From Aristolochia californica (Eukaryota; Streptophyta; Magnoliopsida; Piperales; Aristolochiaceae): DNA of 64,000 nt. How positions within the stretch are numbered: the first letter of the stretch is position 1; every line of letters starts with the position of its first letter. The notes beneath the pieces were generated by a model. It saw only the letters and a list, made by a program, of their open reading frames with translations, made no database searches and was not told the DNA's origin. This document shows, piece after piece, positions 34,695 through 46,287 of this stretch. A program made the position numbers and the translations under genes. The stretch lies in NCBI GenBank assembly GCA_029961685.1, contig JARWKL010000010.1, forward strand, positions 5,939,769 through 6,003,768, written 5' to 3'.

Positions 34695-36078
34695 ATTCAT
34701 AGTGTCTTCACTTCTCAATCTTAATATTTTACTATTGATCATGCTTTCTGGTTGAAAATCTTTCTCTACTTTTGTCATCACGTGTACCTTAAGCATGCCT
34801 TGTTTTATGTATGGTAAAAAAAAGGGGGAGAAATTGTAGAGCATAAGGGAAAAGGTGTAGCACATATTAAGGGGGAGTCTATACCAAATAAAAACCCATT
34901 CATGCATAAATCTAGGAGGAGTTAGTTCCAATGCATGTATAAATTAAGGGGAAAGCCCATACTTAGGAAGGTAGTCCTTGAGTCAAAATGCTAGACCATT
35001 TAGGACTTTACTAACATAAGATTGATGAGTTTTGGCGCATACCCATTTATAACAACATGTCATCCTACAAAATAATCAACATAAGCTTTTAATGCTTATA
35101 AGATTCAAGTTAGGGATTTTGTCATCATAAGAAAAGGGGAGATTTTGAGACCTATGGTAGAATTGTATTGATCTCCATTGCTTTGATGATAACAAAATGG
35201 AAAGCTTGAAAGTGTGGTACTCATGGTCTTATCTATGTAGTTAGACACATTCCTTCTAGCATGAACATTACAAGGTTTATGGCAAAAGCTCAAGATAAAC
35301 AAATTTCGAACCAAGTTACCAAGTCAAGACCCAAAGTAAACATTGACGATTGTTGTTGAGAAGAAGAATTTACAAAGAGTAGACAAATGAAGAATTGAAG
35401 ACTAGAGTCAAGTTGTATAAAACATCTCAAGAACTCTAACATGTAAGTAGATAGCCACCAATCTTTGATTGTTAAGCACATCTAATTTAATGGAGGTTTA
35501 GGAATTACATGTTTCAAAATCGTGTTTTGCCGATGCATTAAAATATTTTATAACTTGCTAAATCACCTTGGGAATAAAAAAACTCATGCTTTGAAGTCAA
35601 TTCTAGCGAACTGGCTGTGGATTGATTGATCATCATCTGCCAATTGTTAGAAGACATCTCAAAGGAGCATTAAGGTAAAAACCTTCCCCACATCAAAGAG
35701 ATGACAAAGGGTGTAAATTAGTGTTCTTCTCATAAGGATAGCACAAGGGTGTAATTATAGAAGATGATGTATGTCTAGTTATGCCTTTTACTTTTGAGAG
35801 CTTGTAGCCCTAAGAGCAATGTAGCCATTGTAAACTTCTTTCATCAACTATGAATAGATACTCAAGGCAAGGGGTAGATCATTAAACCTCCCCTCTTCTC
35901 TCACAAATTCGTTCTTACTCTTTTCTCTCAAACTTTCTTTCTCTCTCTCTATCTCCTTAGCTGTCCCTCTCTCACCTTTCTCCTCTCTTCCTTCTTCCTC
36001 TCATTTTCTACTTATTTTCTTATGTCTCCTCTATTACCATCTTGTTGAGTACCTTATAATGGGATACTAAATCTAACA
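34695..36078 (+). mobile_element. SIRE-like copia 3' end and LTR remnant
   Basis: GGGATTTTGTCATCATAAG followed by AAAAGGGGAGATTTTGAGACC (split at 35132-35152) is the usual join between internal region and 3' LTR in SIRE/Maximus elements, where TTTGTCATCAT, a G-rich tract and then the LTR occur. The LTR would begin near 35146, has the family word TTTGATGATAACAAAATGG, and ends with a pyrimidine-rich stretch near 36078. No coding region or second LTR is present. Family and right border are inferred. Confidence 0.5.
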
Positions 36079-36079
36079 C

Positions 36080-36640
36080 CAATGATCGATCAACCAAAAT
36101 GTGCACTTGCAAGAAATACAAAGCATGATCGATCAACATGTCAACATTAATTGATCAACCAGAACTCCACCATATTGTTTTATAAAGCATGATCAATCAT
36201 TTTGATCATACATGTCCAGGCATACAAAACATGACTGATCACCCTATTAGACTGGTTGATCAAGCAGAATCATGCTAGTAAGGGACTCAATGCATGACGA
36301 TCATTGTCTAGATATTGATCGATCATACACGTATTGCACAATTAGTAACTTCAATGCATGATGGATTAGTTTGTGAACACTGATCAATAAACTTAAATTG
36401 TTAGGACCAATAGTAAAATATTAATCAATCATTTCAATCGATTAATAAGCCATTTCAAACAAAAATATAGTTGTTACACTCGATTGATTGATCATTTAAT
36501 TTATATTGATCGATCAATGAGATGTCAACTTTTTGCAAATGGGCAACTAATGGCTAGTTTGGCTTGGAGAACTTTTAAATACCTCTCCAAACATCTTAAG
36601 AACGATGAGTTCTCATATAAGGCTATTACTTTTTAATACA
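36080..36640 (-). repeat. TGATCGATCA-rich repeat, copy B (inverted)
   Basis: Read on the minus strand it gives GGAGAGGTATTTAAAAGTTC, CAAGCCAAACTAGCCATT, GCCCATTTGCAAAAA and TTGATCGATCAATAT, corresponding to copies A and C. TGCCTGGACATGTATGATC is shared with copy C (TGCCTGGACAAGTATGATC). Confidence 0.7.
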
Positions 36641-37640
36641 AGTTGACAAATTTGGAAAGAAAATCTTCAAGAGATAAATTCTGGAATAAGGGAGATTTAG
36701 GACACTAATATTTGGAATTTAGAATGAGGAAGCAAGACTTTCTAAGTAAAAAGTTTCAGACTTTGTAAAAAAGGAGACTAAACTAATATAAGGAAAGAGT
36801 TTTCTTAAAAAGACTAATGTGATGTGAGATCAAAGAAAGAAAACTTTTATTGAAGGAAAAATAGTAAAATATTGATTTGATTTTGAAAATAAATAGAAAA
36901 CTTAACCAACATTAGCAATTCAAAAAGTGAAGCAAAAAAAATTGTTTAAATTCTGATTTGCGCATGCAATAGGATACCGACATGACTTTTGATTAATCCA
37001 ATGTGGATATCTCTCTCTAGAAAGATCATATTGAGAAATGATTCATTGAAATAGAAACTAAGCACACAAGTAGCTTTCTTTTGAGATTAATTCTGTACAT
37101 AAATTTTTAGACATGTTGGTACAAACTATTTAGAAAGTTGAGGTTTTCCTCTCCTACTTGAAACTTTTATGTTGCTTGATTTTTGTTACTTTAGATGTCA
37201 ATTTCTCTATGAAAAAAACTCTGATTAAAAATTTCGTTTTGAGCTAGAAACTAAACTCGAAGATCTTTTCAATAGTATATAATTTTCTATATAAAACGTA
37301 TGGTAAGAGAGTGAAAAATAAAAATTGGGAAAGAAAACTAAAAAAAAAAACGTGAAACTTTTTTTTTTTCCTTTTTTTCTTTATCTTCTTCTATTTTTCT
37401 ATGTTAAATATTTATCCGCTATGATACCATGTTGATTTCTAAGGTCAACACATAAACACAACAAATCTCAAGGGAACGAGAGAATAGCAAAACTCTAAAT
37501 CTTAGGAGAGAGAAGGGAAGAAAATCCACTTATCAGTTTCCAATTATCAGTTTAGACAACTCATAAAAGTGAAAAAATCAAAGACAGAAAAGGTAATTAA
37601 TTCCTTATTAAAAATCTAAACACCTCTGTCAAGTTTTCAC
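36641..37640. other. Repeat-derived flank with a degenerate primer site
   Basis: No coding content. GCTATGATACCA at 37419-37430 differs by one base from a reversed tRNA-Met primer site and is followed by TGTTGATTTC, so an old minus-strand LTR may start at about 37432. Confidence 0.4.
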
Positions 37641-38280
37641 GGAAAAAGGAAACAACGTTAGTCAAACATGAGTCGTAATCCACAAAACCCCACTCAAGTA
37701 AGTGCACTGTCGAGTTTTTAACTCCTCGCCTCGGCCCTACTTGTTAACCTGAGCCAGAAATTCGTCATCGTAGCCGGTTAGTTTGGATCGAAGCCGAGCC
37801 AAGCGCCGTCTAGAGGCGGCAGGTGAGCCGAAGTGTAGAGAGCTAGAGGCCAAATACTGGGCCCACAAAGCGAGACAAGACACGTGGTCGACTCAGCTAC
37901 AAATTATGCGGTACATGGACATGATCACGAATCTCCTCCGTTCATCTTACGGATCTCCTCCTAATTTCTGGTCGGAAAGGCCAAGACTGGAATTTCCTGA
38001 CAGGTGGAACCTAACATGAGGTGGGGTCGGAAGCATGTGACTCGCTTCCGGGACAGCTAAGTGAATCCGAGTCGGTGACGTCGTCCTCAACGGCCACTAG
38101 CATAATCTTCGCTTGAATTTTGACTTTCGAGTGTCTGGAGGTGGTGGGGCCATGGGTTGTGTAAAAGGTCCGGTGGGCCCGAGCCGCCGCCACTTTGGAG
38201 GCAGTGGGTTTTGTGAGTCTCACGAATCACGACGCACGACTCACGCGCGTTAACGGGCATGATGGATCTGTAAAAATATT
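37641..38280. other. GC-rich stretch without a recognised gene
   Basis: Composition is clearly higher in GC than the surroundings. Both strands are open for 70-78 codons (plus 37783-38019, minus 38011-38223), but neither frame has a recognisable domain. It could be the remnant of a gene 5' end. Confidence 0.35.
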
Positions 38281-38909
38281 CTAAAAAAAGAAAAAGGTAA
38301 TTGTGACAGAGAAAAATATTTATTAAGAAGTTAGACGAAGAGAATCTGAGTCTAGATAAATAGATAAGGATCGAAGGTCCTCAAATTTCAAAGTTAGGTA
38401 TTCAAAAATGAAATAAATTAGTAAATATAAATAAAATAAATAATTCACATGCCACAATGAATACCAAATTTTGTTACGGATGTTCTCACTGTTGAAAAAC
38501 CTGTGCTTATGAAATTCTACTAATATAAGCTATAATAGCTTAAAATTTTACAAAAAAGAGATTTTAACTCTCCTCAAGTGTAAACTCAAAAACACGATTA
38601 ATCTCCCTTGCTATTTGCTATTGAGTTAGAGTTTAGCTCTAACAAGATCTTCTATCTAGATACAAGGTTCTAGATAAACCTATCAAATTAAATTAAAAGA
38701 TTATAACAAAATGAAAAACTTAGGCACTTTTGAAAATAGGAGAGACTACTTTCTCCTTTGAAAGATCCAAACCTCCAACTTTGATGCATATTGATAAATG
38801 ATTTGGATCTTGTCTAGGATGAATGCAATGAGTGAAATCGATAGGATTTGTGGGTAATGAAAAAATAACTTTTTCTTTCTAAAATATGAACTCAATATGG
38901 AATTTCAAG
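38281..38909. other. Leader of repeat copy C, no gene
   Basis: AT-rich sequence with no long frame. It appears to belong to the same repeat family as the block that follows. Confidence 0.35.
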
Positions 38910-39395
38910 ATAAATGTCTTGGAATTGAATATGATTGCCAATAAATGTTTATTAACGTCTCAAATAAACGTTTGGTGAGGTATTTATAGGTTCCTCAAGT
39001 CAAACTAGTCATTTTTGCCCATTTGCAAAAACCTGACCTCACAATGATCGATCAATGTAAAGTAATTGATCAATCAATTGTGCATAGCGTCTATATTTTT
39101 TTGTCAAAAATGACATTTTGATTAATCAAATTGATTGATCAATATTTGACTGTTGGCTAACATAAATAAGTCGATTGATCAGTTAAACAGTGACTGATCG
39201 ATCATGCTTTGCAATTTTTGGTTGTGTAATAAAAGGATGATAGATCAATGTAAGGTGGTTGATTGATCATGTTTTATATCCCCATATGGCATAATTTAGC
39301 CATATTGATTTGTCAAAAATGAATGATTGATCATGCTTTGTTGTTTTTGTATGCCTGGACAAGTATGATCGATCAATTTTGTTAAGTTGTGGAGC
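38910..39395 (+). repeat. TGATCGATCA-rich repeat, copy C
   Basis: Matches copy A for at least its first 200 bases and copy B in inverse orientation. It contains ATGATCGATCAATG, TTGATCAATCAATT, TGACTGATCGATCATGC and related words. Confidence 0.7.
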
Positions 39396-39825
39396 CTAAT
39401 CAATGCCCTACATTGAGTCGGTACGCGGGTTGACCACAGTAAGGTCGTCGTGGCGCCCCCCTCCTGAGGGTGTGGGGGCAGAGCCCCCACCCCAGTCCAC
39501 AATATATTAATTATTAGTTTATTAAGGGAAATTTAGGAATTTCACTCTTGTAAAACGGTTGCCCTAGTTTTCTCTTTATATTGGGGGGCTCCGCTATTAA
39601 GGTTTTATGATTATCATCACTAACAAGGAGTTGGAGTTGCAGTCCAAGAGAGGTTAGATAAAACTCCTATAAGTGTGTGCGATTTCTGTTGTAACTATTT
39701 CATCTTTATAGTGGATTACTGTTGTGAGAGAAGACAGGACGTAGTCTTACCTTAAGGTGAACCTGTGAGCGTGGCGGTTACCGTGATGTTTCTTCAATTG
39801 TTTTGTTTAAGTGTTTTTGAGCACA
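39394..39825 (+). repeat. Probable solo LTR
   Basis: From TGTGGAGCCTAATC to a CA near 39825, with TATA-like CTTTATATTGGGG (39574-39587), then a leader-like text ending CTTGTGAGCGTGGCGG-type words. The layout resembles copia LTRs. The borders and target duplication are not clear. Confidence 0.35.
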
Positions 39826-41000
39826 AGAAAACTCGGATCGTGTATGAAGAAACTGCTGAAAATCGAGGTTCCGTAAGTATTTGATTCTCCTTTCATTTTT
39901 CAAGATTCACCACTCATGCTTGCTGGAAATCATCTCAGAGTTTGGCTTGCAAACTCTGTTTCACATTGATGTTGTTTAAAAACTCAGGTTGGTGAGCAAA
40001 GTTATAAAAACAACAACTTTCCTTGCTTAAGAACAAATTTTGAAACAACATGATTCATGGAAAAGAGAAAACATAAACTTTCCTTACCTCAAGCTTGGGA
40101 GCTTGGAAACTAGACATTTTTTGTGGTTGCATATCTCTCTAAAAAGAAGTTTGATTATTTCATGATCGGGATGATGATTCAGCAACTATGATTGATTGAT
40201 TATTCAGCACCTATCAGACACTTGTTTGTGGCTAAATTAAAAGGTCATGTTTTGCTACTAGTTGCATTTTCTGCCTTGCACGTTTGTTGTGGTTTTTTTT
40301 CTCTACCTTTGGGTTATCTTTCAATTACAAAGATATTGCAGCAGATATCAGAACATCAAGCAAAGGCCTTGTAGATAGCAAGTAGCATTGGTTTTTTTTT
40401 TAACTCTCTTATAGCGTAAACATGAAGCTTTTTGAATTGCATTTTGATTCCTGGATACTTCTTCTCATGCGAGGACGTGAATAGTAGAATATGATTTTGT
40501 TTGATATTACTTTCTCAACTTGTATGATTGTGTTTCAAAAAGGAAGTTATTTGATAAACACAGAAAAAAATATTGATAAGACTTGTTGGAGGAGTATCCT
40601 AATATAGATTCAAGACTTCTAATCGGGTTACAAAGTTCTATCTAGTCCTTAATTTTCTAGAGTTCTATCTAGTCCTTAATTTTCCATCATTGTTGCAACA
40701 GTCCTGGTGTGTTGAAGATATGGGCAGTTCTGTTGTGTTAATTGAGATCCGAACTCAAGTTCAAATCAGGAAAGTTTCCAGTTTTTGAGTTGATATTGGA
40801 ATGTAAACCAACAACCTTCCTTAGTTACATGAGATCGGATCCTTTACAGGGATTCTGACGTTGGCTCCGCCTCAGAGACTGGGTTCTTCTCGGTTTTCTT
40901 GAAAAGATATTGGCAGCAAATAGAATCCTTATCGAATCCTCCTTGCCTTTCTCTAGTTAATCCCAATTCTAAAATCTTGCTGAAATCAAATTGTCAATTC
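39826..41000. other. No recognised gene
   Basis: Short frames only. A 27-bp tandem duplication (AGTTCTATCTAGTCCTTAAT at 40634 and 40661) is present. Confidence 0.4.
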
Positions 41001-41001
41001 G

Positions 41002-41133
41002 TCATGGGCCATCTGTACATGAAATATTTATATCAACGTATGCAGCTCTGATCATAAAGTCGAAAGAAACAAGCGTTTTTCCATCCATTACGAAGCGGAT
41101 TTTAAGTGGAACTTCATGGTTCTTCGACTCCAT
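41002..41133 (-). CDS. 43-codon open frame, unknown
   Basis: ATG to TGA, product starting MESKNHEVPLKIRFVMDG and containing TLVSFDFMIRAAYVDINIS. The amphipathic strand-like text looks protein-like. The start lies 21 bases from the copia LTR at 41155, so an upstream part could have been separated by that insertion. I do not recognise the family, and a frame this short can arise by chance. Confidence 0.2.
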   Translation of the reverse strand: MESKNHEVPLKIRFVMDGKTLVSFDFMIRAAYVDINISCTDGP

Positions 41134-41154
41134 CGTTTAAAAGATGTTGGTGAT

Positions 41155-41365
41155 TGTTGAGCATATGGCTTATATAATGTAAGGTTGGGGGGTATAATTG
41201 TATAGGGGTATTTGTGTCTTTTCGACACAAATACTTCTAGGGTTTAATATTATATAAGGATTATGTAACTCTGATTATCATTTGTGAAAGATTTATCCAT
41301 GTCGCTCCGGTGAACGTAGGCTCAGTCGAACCACCGTAAATTGTGTCTTGTTCGTTCTTCCTACA
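41155..41365 (+). repeat. 5' LTR of the outer copia element
   Basis: Starts TGTTGAGCATATGGC and ends near CTTCCTACA. It contains an inverted pair TCTTTTCGACACAAA and a TATATAAGG box (41252-41260). Confidence 0.85.
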
Positions 41366-41370
41366 TCAAT

Positions 41371-41382
41371 TGGTATCAGAGC
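41371..41382 (+). other. Primer binding site (tRNA-Met) of the outer copia
   Basis: TGGTATCAGAGC, about five bases after the LTR end. Confidence 0.9.
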
Positions 41383-41800
41383 CTCAGGCCGAAGGAGGGG
41401 GATTTTCGGATGAAGTGTCTGGTTCTGGAACTCAAATAGAAAAACAAAATTCGGTCGACGACCACACAGAGGAAGGCTTTGACCTCACTCTTGGACGAGG
41501 TTCACGAAAATGACGGGGCCACAGTGAGATAAGGTCGTGGGACGACGGAACCGAGAGAGGGAACATCGTCGTTGCCGGAGACCACGAAAAGCGACACTCA
41601 TGCTCTGTTTCTTGCCCTTTTTTGGAGAAGAGGAGAAAGTTTCCCGTTGTCATCATCCCAACTGCCACTGCACGCCCAAAGGTTTTCCGTTACTGTTGCT
41701 GGTTCCGCGCGCCACCCGCCCAACTGCCGTCGCCATCGTCTTAGATGGTTGACGACGACAACTCCGTTATAGTCTCCTGACTTTATTCTATTGTTGTCAC
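41383..41800 (+). other. Leader of the outer copia, first part
   Basis: GC-richer leader. It continues at 46051 after the nested element is removed. Open frames here (41537-41752, 41572-41772) lack gag features. Confidence 0.6.
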
Positions 41801-42024
41801 TGTTGGGGTTGTTAGAGTTTTAGTTGAATTTGCCCACCTAATAGATTCTATTATTTAGGATCTGTAGGTAGACCATTTCCCTAGCCATTTACCACGTTAT
41901 TAGTGAGTTGTTTGTTTTTCTAATTTTAGTTATTTGTAAGACTTATATAAGCCAACAACTTGTTTTGAATAAAATAGCTTCTTCGTCTATTTTTTGAATT
42001 GCTTAGTGCCTATAATTTACAACA
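41801..42024 (+). repeat. 5' LTR of the nested copia
   Basis: 224 bp, TGTTGGGG to ACAACA, with a TTATATAAGCC box (41943-41953). Confidence 0.9.
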
Positions 42025-42298
42025 AATCTGGTATCAAAACTGGATTAGCAATTTTTTTCCTTTCAATCGACCCCTCGTTCCTGCGTCGCAGCCGTAGAAG
42101 CAGAGAGGGTTAGGGATCAAAAGAAAAAAAAGGAAAATTGAGAGAGGGAAGAGTCTCCCGAAATTAGAGACGGCGAGAGAGCAGAGACAGTGAGATAAAT
42201 CGTGAGACCCCTCGCAAGACCCCTCCGGGAAGAAAATTCTGAAGCTTCCCAACGGCGAGAGAGACAGTCGGAGAGAGCAGAGACGACGAGAAAAGAGT

Positions 42299-45200
42299 TT
42301 GAGATCAATAACCTCAAGGTTTGACTATGTTGTGTGTTCGGTTGAAGAGTCTAATAACTTAGATACCTTAACCATTGATGAGTTGCAGAGCAACTTACTG
42401 GTACATGAGCAGAAGATGAACGGTCATGGAAGAGGAGATGAACATGCATTAAAGGTGACCTACGATGATAGAATTGGTGGAAGAGGATGCGGTCGAGCTC
42501 GTGGATCTTTTCGAGGAAGAGGTAGAGGAAGAGGCAGACAAACATTCAACAAAGCTATAGTTGAGTGTTATAAGTGTCATCAATTAGGGCACTTTCAATA
42601 TGATTGTCCTAAATGGGAGAAGGAAGCGAATTATGCTGAGCTTGAGGAGAAAGAATAAATGTTGCTGATGTCATATGTGGACCTTAATCAAGCAAGGAGA
42701 GAAGATGTTTGGTTCATTGACTCAGGGTGTAGCAATCATATGTGTGCAAATAAGGAGTGGTTCTCGGATCTTGATGAGGGATTCCGAAAATCTGTGATGC
42801 TCGGGAATAATTCCAAAATGACTGTGTTGGGAAAGGATAACATTATATTGCAAATTTTTGGAGTTACTCAGGTAATCACTGATGTTTTCTATATACCTGA
42901 GTTGAATAATAACATATTAAGTGTTGGACAATTGCAAGAAAGAGGTGTAGCTATTTTGATACAATATAGAGTAGTAGAGTCTATCATCCCAAAAACGGGC
43001 TTATTATGCAAACAACAATGTCTGCAAACAGGATGTTCATTTTTCTTGCAAGAATTCTGTCGAAAGCTCCTACTTGCTTCCAAACAATTCTTGAAGACAA
43101 CACTCAACTTTGGCACTGTAGATATGGGCATCTGAGTTTCAAGGGTCTGAGAACAGTGCAATATAATCAAATGCTAAGAGGGTTACCACAGTTGAAGGCA
43201 CCATCCAAAATATGCACTGATTGCATGGTGGGAAAGCAACACAGGGATGAAATTCCAAAGAGGAGTTTATGGAGAGCATCACAAAGACTACAGTTGGTAC
43301 ATGCTGACATCTGCAGACCCATCAACCCTGTTTCCAATAGTAAGAAGAGGTATTTCATAAGCTTTATTGATGATTACAGTCGTAACGTGTGGATATATTT
43401 TCTTGTTGAAAAAACTGAAGCTTTTACTATCTTCAAGAATTATAAAAACCTTGTTGAGAAAGAGACAGGAGTGTTTATTCGTTGTCTGCGCACAGATAGG
43501 GGTGGAGAGTTCACCTCTCACGAGTTCAATGTCTTTTGCAAAGCTAATGGTATTAGCAAGCAGCTCACTACAGCCTACACTCCCCAACAAAATGGAGTAG
43601 CTGAGCACAAGAACAGGACAATTATGAACATGGTTAGAAGTATGATATCAAAGAAGCAAGTTCCAAAGAACTTCTTGCCTGAAGCAATAAATTGGACAAC
43701 GCATGTGCTCAATAGTATCCCTACATTGGCAGTGAAAGATATGACTCTTGAAGAGGCTTGGAATGGTGTCAAACCCAATGTTGATTATTTTCGAATTTTT
43801 GGATGCATTGGCCATGTTCATGTGTCAAACAGTAAGAGAAAAAGGTTGTATGACAAGAGTTTTCAGTGTGTGTTGCTAGGGATGAGTGAAGATTCTAAAG
43901 CATATAGACTATATGATCTAGCATCCAAGAAGATAGTTGTAAGCAAAGATGTGGTTTTTGAAGAAAATGAGTGCAGGGGTTGGGGAGAAGTAATGAAGAA
44001 GCAAGACTTGATATCCTTGAGTGGGGAGATAGTAATGAAGAAGGAAGTGAACATGATCAAAGTGAAGAAGCATTTGAAGAGGAGGTGGCAACAGAAGGAG
44101 GAGAGGTTAGCTTCTTCAAGTGAGTCACCTGGAGAGAATTCTCCAACATCTGAAGAAAGCTCACCAGAAGAGAGGACCAGAAGAGTATCGTTCTGGATGG
44201 AAGATTATGTGAGTGAGGGAGAATTTTTAGAGGAAGAAGTTGAGCACAACAATTTGGTTTTGTTTACCTCAACTGCAGATCCGACTACCTTTGAAGAAGT
44301 TGTTCAGAGTTCCAAGTGGAGAGCTGCAATGGACTTGGAGATAGAAGCGATCGAAAGAAATGGGACTTGGGAGCTAACATACTTGTCTAAAGAAATGAAG
44401 AAGATCGGAGTAAAATGGGTTTTCAAAACTAAACTCAATGAAAATGGCAAGGTTGACAAGTGTAAGGCTCGGTTGGTAGCAAAAGGGTATGCACAACAGC
44501 ATGGCATAGATTATACTGAAGTGTTTGCGCCTGTGGCTAGGTGGGATACGATTCGAATGGTAATTGCTTTAGCTGCTCGAAATAGTTGGAGTGTGTTTCA
44601 GCTTGATGTCAAAAATGCTTTCTTACATGGAGAGCTAAATGAAGCAATGTTTGTTGAGCAACCACAGGGTTATGAGAAGAAAGGTGAAGAGTATAAGGTG
44701 TACAAATTGAAGAAGGTGTTGTATGGCCTTAAACAAGCCTCTCGTGTATGGTACAATCGGATTGAAGAGTATTTTGTCAAAGAAGGATTTGAGAGGTGCA
44801 GCTGTGAACACACCTTATTCATAAAAACAGGAGATGGAGGTAAAATTTTGATTGTTAGCTTATATGTTGATGATCTAATTTTTACTAGTAATGATGAGAG
44901 TATGTTTGTTAAGTTCAAGAATTCTATGAAACTTGAATTTGATATGACTGATTTGGGAAAGATGAAATATTTTCTCGGTGTTGAGGTGTTACAAAATCTT
45001 GAAGGCATTTATATTAGTTAAAGAAAGTATGCAAAAGAAATTTTGGAGAATTTTCGGATGGAGAAGAGTAATAGTGTGAAGAATCCCAATCGTTCCTAGC
45101 GTTAGACTAATGAAGGATGAAGAAGGACCCAAGGTGAATGCTACCATGTACAAACAATTGGTCGAAAGTCTTATGTATCTAACTGCAACAACGTCGGACT

Positions 45201-45789
45201 TCATGGCAAGTCCAATTGAGTTGCATTTGCAAGCTGCAAAATGGGTGTTATGATACTTGAACGGTACTGTGGATTTGGGAGTCTTTTATCGAAAGGAGGG
45301 TAATGGAGAATTGATGGCATATACAGACAGTGATTATGCAGGAGATGTAGATGACAAGAAAAACACTTCTGGTTATGCTTTTCTACTCAGTGAAGAAGTT
45401 GTGTCCTGGTCCTCTAAATAACAACCTGTAATTGCTTTGTCCACTACTAAAGCAAAGTTTGTGGCAGCTGCCTCTTGTGCTTGTCAAGGGTGTGGATGAG
45501 GAGAGTATTGGAGAAGCTTGATCATTCTCAAGGCAAGTGTACCACTGTGTTATGTGACAACTGTTCTACAATTAAGCTATCCAAGAACCCAGTCATGCAT
45601 GGACGCAACAAATACATTGATGTAAGGTTTCATTTTTTGCGTGATTTGACCAAAGATGAAGTTGTTGAGCTAAAACATTGTGTCACACAAGAACAAGTTG
45701 CAGACATTATGACAAAACCACTTAAGCTGGATGTGTTCTTGAAGCTACGTGAGTCAATGGGTGTGTGTATGATACCACGAGTAAACTAA
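42299..45789 (+). pseudogene. Nested copia gag-pol, multiply disrupted
   Basis: Gag remnant RFDYVVCSVEESNNLDTL and zinc knuckle CYKCHQLGHFQYDC end at an in-frame TAA (42656-42658). Protease WFIDSGCSNHM follows. A shift near 42978 moves to the frame of 43006-45021, with integrase zinc site (WHCRYGH, CTDC), D-D-E (VHADICRP, RTDRGGEF, NGVAEHKN) and RT YVDDLIF. TAA at 45019-45021 replaces a likely Gln. RNase H (YTDSDYAGD, later CDNCSTIKLSKNP, VADIMTKPL) is split by more stops (about 45251, 45419) and shifts. Roughly 250-300 residues of gag N-terminus are absent compared with intact copia gag. Confidence 0.92.
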
Positions 45790-45821
45790 AAGCATTATTG
45801 CAATCAGTTTAGGGGAGGAAT

Positions 45822-46045
45822 TGTTGGGGTTATTAGAGTTTTAGTTGAATTTGTCCAGTTAATAGATTTTATTATTTAGGATCTGTAGGTATACCATTTC
45901 CTTAGCCATTTACCACGTCATTAGTGGGTTGTTTGTTTTTCTAATTTTAGCTATTTGTAAGGCTTATATAAGTCAACAACTTGTTTTGAATAAAATAGCT
46001 TCTTCGTCTATTTTTTGAATTGCTTTGTGCCTAGAATTTACAACA
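45822..46045 (+). repeat. 3' LTR of the nested copia
   Basis: 224 bp, same ends as the 5' copy; about 14 substitutions by eye, mostly transitions. Confidence 0.9.
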
Positions 46046-46287
46046 CTCACCGGTTCCACGCCCCCAGCCACCGTCGCCATCGTCGCAGAAGGTTGGTCTT
46101 CATCCCGCACTGTTTCAAACAGCGACATGGGGAAGAAGACGAATGGCCCGGTTTTCGTTCAACCCGGTTTGGGTTGATTGATCTGGTTTTGTGGCCCATG
46201 ACAATTTGTTTGACGTCCGATTAAAGTGATTTTGGAGGCGCTGGATTCGTCTTGTCGAGAAGAATCGTCGAGAACCCAAGTTAGGCT

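Larger units (their letters stand above)
41801..46045 (+). mobile_element. Nested copia element with 5' gag deletion
   Basis: Two 224-bp LTRs (41801-42024, 45822-46045) begin TGTTGGGGTT and end TTTACAACA. Flanks GTCAC (41796-41800) and CTCAC (46046-46050) form a target duplication with one change. The primer site is degraded (TGGTATCAAAAC, 42029-42040). The purine tract AGGGGAGGAAT precedes the 3' LTR. I count about 14 LTR differences (6%). Most of the gag N-terminus is missing, and pol carries several stops and shifts. Confidence 0.93.

Noticed and set aside
34057..36640. CRISPR-like or regularly spaced array from repeated TGATCGATCA words
   Set aside because: Spacing is irregular, the words are diverged, and this is a plant chromosome; it is repeat-family content.
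37783..38223. Gene in the GC-rich stretch
   Set aside because: Both strands are open for about 70 codons only, with no domain or splice support.
39394..39825. Complete LTR retrotransposon
   Set aside because: Only one LTR-like block, no primer site, purine tract or coding part; kept as a probable solo LTR.
41537..41772. Small frames in the leader of the outer copia
   Set aside because: They overlap one another and lie between primer site and gag, where no protein is expected.
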